Origin: Lactovum miscens
GTDB lineage: Bacteria > Bacillota > Bacilli > Lactobacillales > Streptococcaceae
Reading direction: 5' to 3'
DNA length: 64,000 nucleotides
NCBI RefSeq assembly: GCF_014202895.1
Contig: NZ_JACHHV010000002.1
Span: 45,840 to 109,839, forward strand
Shown piece by piece: positions 1-8,131 of this stretch (the first letter of the stretch is position 1; each line of letters opens with the position of its first letter). The notes under the pieces are model-generated. The model saw only the letters and a program-made list of their open reading frames with translations. It was not told the origin of the DNA and did no database searches. Made by a program: the position numbers and the translations under genes.

Positions 1-659
1 ATTATCCTTCAAATCCAACTGGAGCAAGTTACAGCAGAGAACAATTAGCACAATTGGCTAAAGTCATCTCTCAATACAACATTTTTGTGATCGCCGATGA
101 AGTTTATTCTGAGCTCAGTTATTCTTTGGAAGGCCACCATTCAATCGCAGAATTTATCCCTGAACAAACAATTATCTTAAATGGGTTGTCAAAATCTCAT
201 GCTATGACGGGTTGGCGTATCGGATATATTCTTGCACAGAGAGAATTAATTTCAGAATTTACCAAGACACATCAATATCTAGTGACAGCAGCCTCAACTA
301 CTTCTCAATATGCGGCTTTAGAAGCACTAAGAAATGGCAAAGATGATCCTAATGTTATGAAAAAGGCTTATATTGAGCGCCGAGACTTCCTTGTCAAATC
401 CTTAAAAACTTTAAATTTTCAAGTTATCAACCCAGCTGGGGCATTTTATATTTTTGCTAAAATTCCAGAGTTTGTTTCTCTTAATTCTCATGACTTCTTA
501 CTGGATTTTGCTAAAAAGAAATCTTTCGCTTTTATACCCGGCTCTGCGTTCGGGAAATTTGGTGAGGGCTATGTCAGAATCAGTTATGCTTCTTCAATGG
601 AGGTCATCAAAAGTGCTATGAGCGCACTAGATGACTATCTAAAAGAATATTTAAATTAA
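1..659 (+). CDS. Class I/II aminotransferase, 5' end cut by window
   Basis: PLP-dependent fold-type I aminotransferase. The reading frame is open from base 3, before the first possible TTG start at 54, and the first visible residues (YPSNPTG) are the conserved NPTG motif, so the N-terminal part lies outside the window. The PLP-lysine motif SKSHAMTGWRIGY follows about 45 residues after base 54, and the C-terminal small domain is complete. The family includes aromatic aminotransferase AraT and N-acetyl-diaminopimelate aminotransferase PatA. The convergent lysA is compatible with a lysine-pathway role, but I cannot tell the two apart. It ends at a shared terminator. Confidence 0.9.
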   Translation, partial: YPSNPTGASYSREQLAQLAKVISQYNIFVIADEVYSELSYSLEGHHSIAEFIPEQTIILNGLSKSHAMTGWRIGYILAQRELISEFTKTHQYLVTAASTTSQYAALEALRNGKDDPNVMKKAYIERRDFLVKSLKTLNFQVINPAGAFYIFAKIPEFVSLNSHDFLLDFAKKKSFAFIPGSAFGKFGEGYVRISYASSMEVIKSAMSALDDYLKEYLN

Positions 660-666
660 AATATCA

Positions 667-719
667 GGATTAAAAAAACCTTTACCTTCTCGCATAGAAA
701 GTAAAGGTTTTTTTAATCC
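667..719. terminator. Bidirectional intrinsic terminator, aminotransferase/lysA
   Basis: Perfect 19-bp inverted repeat (arms 667-685 and 701-719) with a 15-nt loop. The arms contain seven A and seven T, so the hairpin has a U-tract on both strands and can end both convergent genes. Confidence 0.9.
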
Positions 720-727
720 GATTTCAT

Positions 728-1987
728 TTAGTCCCAGTTAAGCCCTTTAAATGTTGCAAAGTAATCATCTTCAGTCTCTGCACGGCGAATCAGCTTGTAG
801 CTACCATCCTCTTTAAGCAAAACTTCAGCTGAACGCAACTTTCCATTGTATTGATTCCCCATAGAGTATCCATGAGCTCCAGTGTCATGGATGACCAGTA
901 AATCACCTACTTCAATTTCTGGAAGTTGACGTTCAACCGCAAACTTATCATTATTTTCACAGAGTGATCCTGTCACATCATAAATGTGTGTCTCTTCCAA
1001 ATTCTCTTTTCCAGCAATCGTTATATGATGATATGCCCCATAAATAGAAGGTCGCATCAAGTCAACAGAAGAGGCATCCACTCCAACATAATCCCTATAG
1101 GTATGCTTCAAATGCCTGACTCTTGTTACAAGATTTCCATATGGACCTAGCATAAATCTACCAAGTTCAGTAAAGATTTTCACATTTGAAACAGAATTCT
1201 CTGTTAAAATCTCATGGTAAGCCCGCTCAACTTTTTTGCCAATCTCATAAATATCCGCAATTTCATCTGTCGGTTTATAATTTACACCAATTCCACCTGA
1301 CAAATTAACAAAACTTAAAGTCACTCCAGTTTCTTGTTTGATTTCCAAAAGAAAACTAAAAAGCTGACGAGCAAGCTCAGGATAATAATTATTTCCTTCA
1401 GTGTTAGAAGCCCAAAAAGCGTGAATCCCGAATTCTTTAACTCCAAAATCTTTTAGCCTTATAATTCCTGCAAGAATTTGCTCTTTAGTCATCCCAAATT
1501 TTGATTCTTCTGGCTGGCTCATAATGTCAGTACCAAGATGAAATTCACCGCCTGGATTATAACGCAAACAAATTGTTTTCGGAAAATCAAAATTTGCGTT
1601 TTTAAGAAAATCAATATGCTCAAATGCATCAAGATTAATATAAGCACCTAAATCTCTTGCCTTTTGATAGTCCTCAAGCGGAGTCACATTAGAAGAAAAC
1701 ATAACTTCTCCTGGTTGAAAACTTAGTCTTTTTGCCATGGTTAACTCCACATTACTGGCACAGTCCAAACCACAATTTTCCTCCTGCAATATCTTCAAAA
1801 TTGTTGGATTCGGTGTAGCTTTCACAGCAAAATATTCCTTAAAGCCTTTATTCCAAGAAAAAGCTTGGTTTAGGGCTTGAGCCTTCTCTCGAATACCTTT
1901 CTCATCGTATAGGTGGAAAGGTGTTGGAATATCATGAGCGATCTCTTCTAGTTTTTTCTGATTTGTTAGAGCAAGCTTTTTTACCAT
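728..1987 (-). CDS. lysA: Diaminopimelate decarboxylase
   Basis: Decarboxylates meso-diaminopimelate to L-lysine, the last step of lysine synthesis (cytoplasm, PLP-dependent). The 419-aa protein has the group IV decarboxylase fold: PLP lysine in YFAVKATPNP (about residue 55), the glycine-rich SGGIGVNYKP, a GSLCEN segment with the active-site Cys of the partner subunit, and HDTGAHGYSMGNQYNGKLR near the C terminus. The ATG has no Shine-Dalgarno; an extended -10 (TGCTATAGT) lies only 5 nt upstream, so the mRNA may start at or next to the start codon. It is monocistronic and convergent with the aminotransferase. Confidence 0.95.
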   Translation of the reverse strand: MVKKLALTNQKKLEEIAHDIPTPFHLYDEKGIREKAQALNQAFSWNKGFKEYFAVKATPNPTILKILQEENCGLDCASNVELTMAKRLSFQPGEVMFSSNVTPLEDYQKARDLGAYINLDAFEHIDFLKNANFDFPKTICLRYNPGGEFHLGTDIMSQPEESKFGMTKEQILAGIIRLKDFGVKEFGIHAFWASNTEGNNYYPELARQLFSFLLEIKQETGVTLSFVNLSGGIGVNYKPTDEIADIYEIGKKVERAYHEILTENSVSNVKIFTELGRFMLGPYGNLVTRVRHLKHTYRDYVGVDASSVDLMRPSIYGAYHHITIAGKENLEETHIYDVTGSLCENNDKFAVERQLPEIEVGDLLVIHDTGAHGYSMGNQYNGKLRSAEVLLKEDGSYKLIRRAETEDDYFATFKGLNWD

Positions 1988-1992
1988 AGCTC

Positions 1993-2001
1993 ACTATAGC
2001 A
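1993..2001 (-). promoter_or_regulatory. Extended -10 promoter of lysA
   Basis: On the minus strand TGCTATAGT, with the -10 hexamer at 1998-1993 and the ATG at 1987. Only 5 nt separate them and no AGGAGG-like element is present, so the transcript is predicted to lack a normal leader. Confidence 0.55.
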
Positions 2002-2063
2002 TATCTATCTTAATTTTTCTATATAAGTTTCTTTATTTTTATTCAAATTTACTTTGCATAATA

Positions 2064-2661
2064 TCAGGTCATCTCACCTCTAAAAAACTCGGAAACACCT
2101 TCAAAATCTCGGTCGTAGTTTTTACAAAAACGAGCATCTATAACATACATTTCTGACAAATCTTTGTGAGCTTCAGGTGTCACTTGACCAGTCCAATAAT
2201 GAGATTGCCTATCTCTATAGATTTCAATAGCTTGACATGCTAGTTCTTTGTCCTTAATTGGAAAATCTTTATTAAGTAAATCGACAACCTTTTCATGTTC
2301 TGCTTCTAATTTTTGAAAGTCTTCTTTCGACATTTTAAGGTATTTCCCATTTGACGCGGCTATTTTTTCCTTGCCATGCTTTTCAAGAATCTCTTTACCA
2401 AATTTGACTTCTTTTTCTGAAAGGCTCAAAATCAATTTAGGCAAAAATAACACCTTTTTTAAGTCGGATTAAGTGCTGTGATAAGCCTAATTTCTAAGAG
2501 AGGTAAATCAAGTTCACGCAAACTCGTGATAAAAAAATTCGACTTATATCTGCTTGACTGTAACTACGATATGAATTTTCATCCCTTTCAGGACAAAGAA
2601 TCCCTGCTTCCTCACATACTATGAGTGTTCCAGAACTTAAGCCAATCTTTTTTATATTCAT
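2064..2661 (-). pseudogene. Decayed MerR-family regulator with TipAS drug-binding domain
   Basis: Two fragments of one gene. The upstream part (ATG at 2661, good GAGGTG ribosome site) encodes a MerR helix-turn-helix start, MNIKKIGLSSGTL, then EEAGILCPERDENSYRSYSQADISRI. Near 2515-2525 the frame breaks: the shifted frame continues RELDLPLLEIR, as in intact MerR proteins, and then stops. The second fragment (from 2453, about 129 aa) matches a TipAS domain: FGKEILEKHGKEKIAASNGKYLKMSKEDF near its start and YVIDARFCKNYD near its end. The linking coiled coil of about 40 residues is missing. Family members are about 250 aa and sense peptide or hydrophobic drugs. I judge it non-functional. Confidence 0.8.
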
Positions 2662-2678
2662 TTTCACCTCATATACAT

Positions 2679-2709
2679 ATTTTACATCTTGACATGAAGG
2701 CAATGTCAA
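2679..2709 (-). promoter_or_regulatory. MerR-type promoter/operator of the decayed regulator
   Basis: On the minus strand TTGACA (2709-2704) and TAAAAT (2684-2679) are separated by 19 bp, the overlong spacer typical of MerR-activated promoters. A perfect dyad TTGACAT-N7-ATGTCAA lies at 2709-2689, overlapping the -35 and the start of the spacer. It precedes the broken MerR gene, so the control site is intact while its protein is not. Confidence 0.6.
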
Positions 2710-2730
2710 CAACTTAAGTAGATTTTCGTA

Positions 2731-2757
2731 AAAAAAACGTTCCTGAAGGAACGCTTT
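2731..2757 (-). terminator. Intrinsic terminator of the rqcP-hpt operon
   Basis: Stem CGTTCC/GGAACG (2738-2743 and 2748-2753) with a 4-nt loop, followed on the minus strand by a run of seven T. It lies just after hpt. Confidence 0.85.
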
Positions 2758-2765
2758 CTAATTGT

Positions 2766-3305
2766 TTATCCCATGTAAACTTCTTGCTTCAAAACACCAA
2801 CATATGGCAAATTACGATATTTTTCATCATAATCAAGTCCAAATCCAACTACAAATTCATTCGGAATTGGGAAGCCTGTGTAATCAGCTTCAATTTCAAC
2901 TTTGCGACCTTCTTTTTTGTCAAGCATAGTAACGATTGTTACCTTTGCTCCACGATGCTCAAGTAATTCTTTCAGATACTTAAGTGTCAAGCCAGTATCA
3001 ATGATGTCTTCAACAATAATAATGTCACGTCCATTAACGGGGGTGTCTAGATCCATGATCATCTTCACTTCACCAGAAGTCTTAGTTCCACCATGATAAG
3101 AAGAAACAGCCATAAAATCCATTTCAACATGTATATCAATTCGCTTTACAAGCTCTGCTAAGAAAGGAATAGAACCACGGAGAATACCTAAGATTAAAGG
3201 AGTCTTTCCTTCAAAATCTTTAGTCAGTTGAGCACCAATTTCTTTCGAACGTATGGTGATTTCTTCCTCGGTAATTAAAACCTTTTCAATATCTTTTTCA
3301 AGCAT
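2766..3305 (-). CDS. hpt: Hypoxanthine-guanine phosphoribosyltransferase
   Basis: Purine salvage: transfers phosphoribose from PRPP to hypoxanthine or guanine, giving IMP or GMP. The 179-aa length is usual. The PRPP loop VEDIIDTG is at residues 98-105, the LRGS pyrophosphate loop near 42-45, and the flexible-loop SSYHGGT near 68-74. It is the last gene of its operon, 13 nt after tilS. In many Streptococcaceae the next gene is ftsH; here a terminator and a pseudogene follow instead. Confidence 0.97.
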   Translation of the reverse strand: MLEKDIEKVLITEEEITIRSKEIGAQLTKDFEGKTPLILGILRGSIPFLAELVKRIDIHVEMDFMAVSSYHGGTKTSGEVKMIMDLDTPVNGRDIIIVEDIIDTGLTLKYLKELLEHRGAKVTIVTMLDKKEGRKVEIEADYTGFPIPNEFVVGFGLDYDEKYRNLPYVGVLKQEVYMG

Positions 3306-3318
3306 TTAGCTTCTCCTC

Positions 3319-4572
3319 TTATCTTGAGCGGACCCTTGTCCAGATTGTTCTCTTAATTTTAGCACTTTGCAAGTCTAAGCTCAAATCTGAAGTCGTCGAA
3401 ATTGAGGGAATTGCATAAATCTCTGGCCCTACTGCAATAACTGGAAAATCACGATTTTCCAAATCTATCTTATTATCAATAAAAAACTTTTTCAGTGTCT
3501 TTCTTTTACCGTGAAACTGGATTGAATCCCCACTCTCACGGATTCTTATCTCATAATCCATATCAACTGGAAAATTAACCTCTAAATAACTTGAATTGTT
3601 CGGATTTTTCTCTAAAACTTCAAGCTCTTTTTCACTCTTACTTGAATCAATATAAAAATCAGTTGAATCTTTGACAAAATAATAGACTTTTGAAATTAAT
3701 CCGTGATATTGTTGCGGGCGCCTAACAATTTTTAGTAGGTCATTAAAGGTTCTTTTATTAAGTTTCAATTCCTGAAATTGAACCAAGTATTTTTGAAAAA
3801 TAAAATACTGCAATCCTTCACTTTGGCTCAAAAACATCGATAAATTTACTCGCTTCCCAACTAGATCAAGACCATTAATTTGCTCATCAATAATTGCCAA
3901 TGCAAGCCTACTTTCATCAGCTAAATCAATTAGTACTTCCTGAATTTTAGGATTTTCCACTTTCAATTCAGGCAAATAAATATTCCTAACTCGATTTCGT
4001 AAATGTTCATTTTCGGAATTTGTTTTATCTTCAAAGAAAAAATCAGCATTTAGTTCTGACTTCTCAAATGTTAAAAAAGGACGAATTAACTCCCCTCCAG
4101 CAAAATATTGTCTTTCCAATATGCCATTTAAGTGACGTAAACGTCTTCCAGTCAACAATCGCATAAAAACAGTTTCAGCTTGGTCTCCTTTATGATGTGC
4201 CGTCACTAAAACTGTAAAAGCATTTTCTTTCATAACCTTTTCAAAATAATCATATCTAAATTTTCGAGCTGCTTCCTCACTAAAAGTTCCTGAAAACTCA
4301 GCAAAGTAAAAAGGAACTCCTAACTCAGCCATTTTGTTTCTGAGGTAAGCTTCTTCATAATCAGATGCCTGTCTAACTTTATGATTAATATGGGCGACAG
4401 CCAATTTAATTCCAAAAGATTCTCTTAAATTGTAGAGCCAATTAAAAAGAGTCATTGAATCTTGACCGCCAGATAAGGCAATTAGAACTCGCTTATTTTT
4501 CTCAAAGAATTTCTTTTTTAGACAGAGCTTATAGAATTTGTACTCATTTGGACTCATTTTAGGGTTCGTCAT
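3319..4572 (-). CDS. tilS: tRNA(Ile)-lysidine synthase
   Basis: Converts C34 of the tRNA(Ile2) CAU anticodon to lysidine with ATP and lysine, so that AUA is read as Ile; an essential cytoplasmic enzyme. The N-type PP-loop SGGQDS is at residues 34-39, followed by the conserved AHINHKVR and TAHHKGDQAETVFMRLLTG segments. The C-terminal substrate-binding domain carries RIRESGD and RKTLKKFFID. At 417 aa it is full length. Its start overlaps the end of the serine hydrolase by 4 nt, so translation is probably coupled. Confidence 0.96.
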   Translation of the reverse strand: MTNPKMSPNEYKFYKLCLKKKFFEKNKRVLIALSGGQDSMTLFNWLYNLRESFGIKLAVAHINHKVRQASDYEEAYLRNKMAELGVPFYFAEFSGTFSEEAARKFRYDYFEKVMKENAFTVLVTAHHKGDQAETVFMRLLTGRRLRHLNGILERQYFAGGELIRPFLTFEKSELNADFFFEDKTNSENEHLRNRVRNIYLPELKVENPKIQEVLIDLADESRLALAIIDEQINGLDLVGKRVNLSMFLSQSEGLQYFIFQKYLVQFQELKLNKRTFNDLLKIVRRPQQYHGLISKVYYFVKDSTDFYIDSSKSEKELEVLEKNPNNSSYLEVNFPVDMDYEIRIRESGDSIQFHGKRKTLKKFFIDNKIDLENRDFPVIAVGPEIYAIPSISTTSDLSLDLQSAKIKRTIWTRVRSR

Positions 4573-5906
4573 TTCATCACCTCATAAACTGTTTTGGAGA
4601 TCTCAGTAATGACGCTGTCCGGCTGGTTTCCTGTTGTCATTACCACCAAAATATATGGTTGACTGGTAAAAACAACTGCTGCATCATGATTTTCTTCATC
4701 TGTAATTCCTATTTTGTGGGCAACAGAAACTTCATCCGGAATTGCGGCTTCAATACGGCTACCATCATAGGATGTATCAAATAAAGAGTTGAATGCTGCA
4801 CCTCCTTCATCATAGAGACCATTCAGAACATTTGCTACCATATTAGTATTTGCTTTTCTCGTGTCAAATGACCAAGTCTTTCCAGCTAATTTATTGATTG
4901 TCGTTTGGAAAGATAGTGAAAACTTTCCTGTTTCATAATATGACAGCATATTTGATGCCACGTTATCAGATTCCTTTGCAGTCAAGTTAATGAGATCCTG
5001 CAAACTATACATTTGATCGTCTGCCGTCTTACTCATTGACCCTGTTCCAGATGGAACAAAGGCTCGCCATGCGGTATCATCAACTTCTGGAACATATTTA
5101 AGTTGGTCTGACAGACTTGCTTTGCCATCAAGGATTTGTTTTTGCGTCCAATAAAGAATTGCAAGCTTCCAGAGACTTGCTGAATAAATCATACGATCGG
5201 AGTTGACAGATGCTGTAAACTTGCTGTCAAGTAACTTTGCTGTAATTGAAACATTTGGATTGTTCCCATATTTTGAAATTAAAGTCTTCTGAAGAACTGT
5301 GAGTTTTGGATCTTCTAAACTCACAGATTTTGCATCCAGCCAGGCCGTTCGGCCACCATCAAATGATACTTCGTAATAAGTTCCCCAGTGAGTAGTTGCT
5401 ATGGCTAAAGTTTTTAAAGCCTGATTTCCATCAATTGTAAGATATTGCTTATTATCATAACTTGTAAAGGGACTGTAAAGGGAGTTGACAGTGTTTGTCG
5501 TGTAAACAGTTGTTGAGATTTTTTTATTAGACAAAATAACATCCGAACCAACGTTTTTAGCATTTGCAGAGATAAAACTGCCATCTGAAAGTTTGTAAAC
5601 AGGAGGATATCCAGATTGATCTATTAAGTCAGCAATAGAAAGTCTAGTGTTTGATTTAATTGTATTTTTGACAGAGTTTAAAGTTTGGTCAGTATAACTT
5701 TGAATCTCTTTTAAAGAGATTGCCCTGTCAGGAATTACTGAAAGATACTTGGCAATTGGAGGTCTTTTGACAACCTCTACTTTATCTTTTTTAGGAAGTA
5801 AAAAAAATGCTGGTAACAAAAAAATTATCAGCGCTAAAAGTGGAAGCCATCTCTGTTTGATGGCTTCAATTGTTTTTTTACTATTTTGCTTTAGACTTTG
5901 CAGCAT
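4569..5906 (-). CDS. Membrane-anchored serine hydrolase, class A beta-lactamase/PBP-like
   Basis: One N-terminal membrane segment (about residues 19-37) places the rest outside the cell. The C-terminal half has penicillin-recognising motifs: SLWK (Ser244, Lys247), SDN (313-315) and HKIG (397-400), a variant of KTG. Streptococcaceae commonly carry such a hydrolase between divIC and tilS; its substrate is unknown and it need not hydrolyse antibiotics. The middle part (about 100-200) resembles an SH3-like module, but this is a weak guess. The start overlaps the end of the HpaB-like gene by 26 nt. Confidence 0.85.
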   Translation of the reverse strand: MLQSLKQNSKKTIEAIKQRWLPLLALIIFLLPAFFLLPKKDKVEVVKRPPIAKYLSVIPDRAISLKEIQSYTDQTLNSVKNTIKSNTRLSIADLIDQSGYPPVYKLSDGSFISANAKNVGSDVILSNKKISTTVYTTNTVNSLYSPFTSYDNKQYLTIDGNQALKTLAIATTHWGTYYEVSFDGGRTAWLDAKSVSLEDPKLTVLQKTLISKYGNNPNVSITAKLLDSKFTASVNSDRMIYSASLWKLAILYWTQKQILDGKASLSDQLKYVPEVDDTAWRAFVPSGTGSMSKTADDQMYSLQDLINLTAKESDNVASNMLSYYETGKFSLSFQTTINKLAGKTWSFDTRKANTNMVANVLNGLYDEGGAAFNSLFDTSYDGSRIEAAIPDEVSVAHKIGITDEENHDAAVVFTSQPYILVVMTTGNQPDSVITEISKTVYEVMK

Positions 5907-7323
5907 CCCCTAAAATCCTATTAATCATATCATTTCCAGCAGATAAATCTTCATTTTGCCAGTGTTGAATCTTGATGAACATTGGATTACCACCATGTAG
6001 TAATTCATAGGTACGTTGACGTTGACCAAATGATTCATTTGCTACATCCCACGCTAAATTCAAAAGTAATGCACGTTCTTCAGCTAACATCAAAGGACTT
6101 GTTAAACTTGATTTTAAAATATCTGCAATCTCAGGGATTTCAAACTGTTTAAAGTCAGGAACTCCAACGGCTGAACCACTTGAAAACTCTGCAATCACTG
6201 ACAAAACTTCATCATAGTATTTAGTCAATGTTGAACGCACTGCCAATAAGATTTGCATATTAGGTGTGTAAACATCACCTTCCATGTGACCAGTTGATTC
6301 ACTAGCTACAACAGATGCGCGTATCATTTCCAAGTTGATAGTCAAGTTACCTAGAATTTCTTGAACACGCGTAAAGCCAGTTAATCCTAACTTCTCAGCC
6401 AATTTTACCGCGAGGGCAGTTGCAAATTCAAGTTTGACCGAGCCACGAACCTCATCTTGGTGCGCTGTATGAACAAAGATACCACTTCCTGCAAAGAAGG
6501 CATTTGATAAGTCAACATTACCGCAAACAAAGAGATTTTCATTAGGAATAAAGACATCATCGAAGATGATGAAGGCATCCAACTCATCAAAGGCATTAGC
6601 CAAGGGATGATCACGTAAGTCATCACCTCGAAAGGTTGGCTTACGACATACGGTCTTGACTCCCTTAGCATTTAGTGGCAACCAAAAAGCCAATGCAAAT
6701 TTTGAATCTTCTGGATGAAGACCTGGTAAATTAAAAACTAATAGTTGATCCGCAAATGGGGCAAGTGTATTAACTTGCTTAGCCCCCCGAACTACTACTC
6801 CATCTTCTCTTTGCTCTTTAATCCAGACACCAGCAAATTCTTCACCTTGATCTAATAATTGCTGTAGACCTTTACTACGATCAAGTTGTGGATTTTGAAT
6901 AGCATGAGAAACGAATAAATCATCATGACGAATTGTTTTTGCCCAATTTAAGGCATTCTCAAAATAATTCGCTTTCTTATCTGATCCAAGAACAGAGGCA
7001 TATTCTGGCAAGATTGCTACACCTGTGTCAATAAAGTCTGGTGTACGGCCTAACATACCGCACGATTCACGTGCAATCTTCTCGTAAACCTTACGTTTTT
7101 CAATCAAGTCTTCAGTTGAACGCGGGGTAATGAAAAGCTTGGATATGGACTCTCCATTTTCATCCTCAAAACTCATGGAAGGATCCGTTTCACGCAATTT
7201 GTAGTATCTCTGAATTACCTTTAGCGTTTTTGAAAAAATTACTTCAGTGGTCAAATCCTCAATTTTTTTTCCATTAAAAAAGACTTCACGACCGTCATTC
7301 AAATTTCCGTTTTTGGTTGTCAT
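5881..7323 (-). CDS. HpaB-family flavin-dependent monooxygenase (4-hydroxyphenylacetate 3-hydroxylase type)
   Basis: The 480-aa protein begins with NDGREVFFNGKKIEDLTTE, like HpaB enzymes, and has LGRTPDFIDTG near 90, the QLDRSK segment near 145 and a C-terminal acyl-CoA-dehydrogenase-like helical region. Characterised members use FADH2 from a separate reductase (HpaC) to ortho-hydroxylate phenols. No such reductase is seen in the window. The ATG directly follows the divIC stop codon, and its ribosome site (GAAGG) lies inside divIC. A catabolic oxygenase here, between divIC and the usual serine hydrolase, is unexpected. Substrate unknown. Confidence 0.85.
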   Translation of the reverse strand: MTTKNGNLNDGREVFFNGKKIEDLTTEVIFSKTLKVIQRYYKLRETDPSMSFEDENGESISKLFITPRSTEDLIEKRKVYEKIARESCGMLGRTPDFIDTGVAILPEYASVLGSDKKANYFENALNWAKTIRHDDLFVSHAIQNPQLDRSKGLQQLLDQGEEFAGVWIKEQREDGVVVRGAKQVNTLAPFADQLLVFNLPGLHPEDSKFALAFWLPLNAKGVKTVCRKPTFRGDDLRDHPLANAFDELDAFIIFDDVFIPNENLFVCGNVDLSNAFFAGSGIFVHTAHQDEVRGSVKLEFATALAVKLAEKLGLTGFTRVQEILGNLTINLEMIRASVVASESTGHMEGDVYTPNMQILLAVRSTLTKYYDEVLSVIAEFSSGSAVGVPDFKQFEIPEIADILKSSLTSPLMLAEERALLLNLAWDVANESFGQRQRTYELLHGGNPMFIKIQHWQNEDLSAGNDMINRILGDAAKSKAK

Positions 7324-7740
7324 TTAATTTCCTTCATTTTGTGTCGCAACACTGCTTGACGAGCTAGGTGTTGTAAATATTTTCTCGCCCGGCTTCACAA
7401 ATTGATAGCGTGCTCTTGCATACTTTTGTAAATAAACGGAGTTTTGCATGTTCTTAATAAGCTCTGCCTGACTAGATGCCATGTATTTTATATCTTTGCT
7501 TTGGGAAATGGTCCTTGTTTCTGTTGTCCGGGCACTTTGGAGGGACTGAAAAGATTTAACTAGACCATAGGTAGGAATTGCTAATACAATAACAACAGTA
7601 ATCAAAATTAAACCCAAAAACTTTCTTTTTGGTCCACTAGATGTTTGCCTGTGTTTTGCCATTTGTTGATTGGTATATTCATTATTTAAACGCACGACGC
7701 GTGGTTTATTATTCGTCTGTTGGTCCATCTGAACCTCCAT
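7324..7740 (-). CDS. divIC: Septum formation initiator DivIC
   Basis: Bitopic division protein that forms the FtsL-DivIB-DivIC complex at the septum. The 138-aa protein has a cytoplasmic basic N-terminus, one membrane segment (about 43-62), a coiled-coil region and the conserved [19 protein letters not shown] Ser/Thr-rich tail ends the protein. The start could be Met1 or Met5 (7728); both overlap the end of rqcP, as expected for coupled translation. Confidence 0.92.
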   Translation of the reverse strand: MEVQMDQQTNNKPRVVRLNNEYTNQQMAKHRQTSSGPKRKFLGLILITVVIVLAIPTYGLVKSFQSLQSARTTETRTISQSKDIKYMASSQAELIKNMQNSVYLQKYARARYQFVKPGEKIFTTPSSSSSVATQNEGN

Positions 7741-7993
7741 TAATACGAGTTTCCTTCACGATTTCATACATTTTTTCAGCGTCATCTTTGCGAACATTTT
7801 CAGTAAGTAAAAGTACACGTGCCTCAAGAATTTTATTCCCAAAGCGAATGTTAATGAGGTCACCAATTTTTAAACTCGTTCCTGCTTTCGCAAGTTTTCC
7901 ATTGACTTGAACACGGCCCTTATCTGTGACTTCTTTGGCAACTGGACGGCGTTTAATAATACGCGAAACTTTTAAGAATTTGTCTAGTCTCAT
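7709..7993 (-). CDS. rqcP: S4-domain RNA-binding protein RqcP
   Basis: RqcP (YabO) assists the ribosome-associated quality control factor RqcH in adding alanine tails to stalled nascent chains on 50S subunits. The 94-aa protein is essentially one S4 domain: [29 protein letters not shown], then [10 protein letters not shown]. It is the first gene of the operon running to hpt. No Shine-Dalgarno precedes the ATG; an extended -10 box ends 7 nt upstream, which predicts a leaderless transcript. Confidence 0.93.
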   Translation of the reverse strand: MRLDKFLKVSRIIKRRPVAKEVTDKGRVQVNGKLAKAGTSLKIGDLINIRFGNKILEARVLLLTENVRKDDAEKMYEIVKETRINGGSDGPTDE

Positions 7994-8000
7994 AGGTAAA

Positions 8001-8009
8001 ATTATAGCA
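8001..8009 (-). promoter_or_regulatory. Extended -10 promoter of rqcP operon, leaderless
   Basis: Minus strand TGCTATAAT; the hexamer is at 8006-8001 and the ATG at 7993. The 7 nt between place the expected transcription start at, or one base before, the start codon. Confidence 0.75.
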
Positions 8010-8055
8010 TTTTAAGCCCCTATTTCAAAGCTACTTGTAAAATTATAACTAATCA

Positions 8056-8109
8056 GTAAAAAATAAAGAAACTGCTCACTTTTCAAAATATGAGACGAGC
8101 AGCTTCTTT
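8056..8109 (-). terminator. Intrinsic terminator of pth-mfd
   Basis: CTGCTC (8072-8077) pairs with GAGCAG (8097-8102), extended by AAAGAA/TTCTTT after one mismatch. On the minus strand a T-rich run follows at 8063-8056. It lies after mfd. Confidence 0.8.
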
Positions 8110-8115
8110 TAATAA

Positions 8116-8131
8116 TGTTTCACGTGAAACA
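8116..8131. other. parS site (ParB loading site), left of oriC
   Basis: TGTTTCACGTGAAACA, an exact match to the parS consensus known from Bacillus and Streptococcus; with two flanking bases on each side it is a 20-bp perfect palindrome (8114-8133). It overlaps the end of mfd: codons TGT TTC ACG TGA encode Cys, Phe, Thr and the stop. It lies about 15.6 kb from oriC. Confidence 0.93.

Noticed and set aside
7030..7050. parS-like palindrome around TTCACGTG in the HpaB-like gene
   Set aside because: Both outer parts differ from the consensus (ATTCACGTGCAAT), too weak beside the two good sites.
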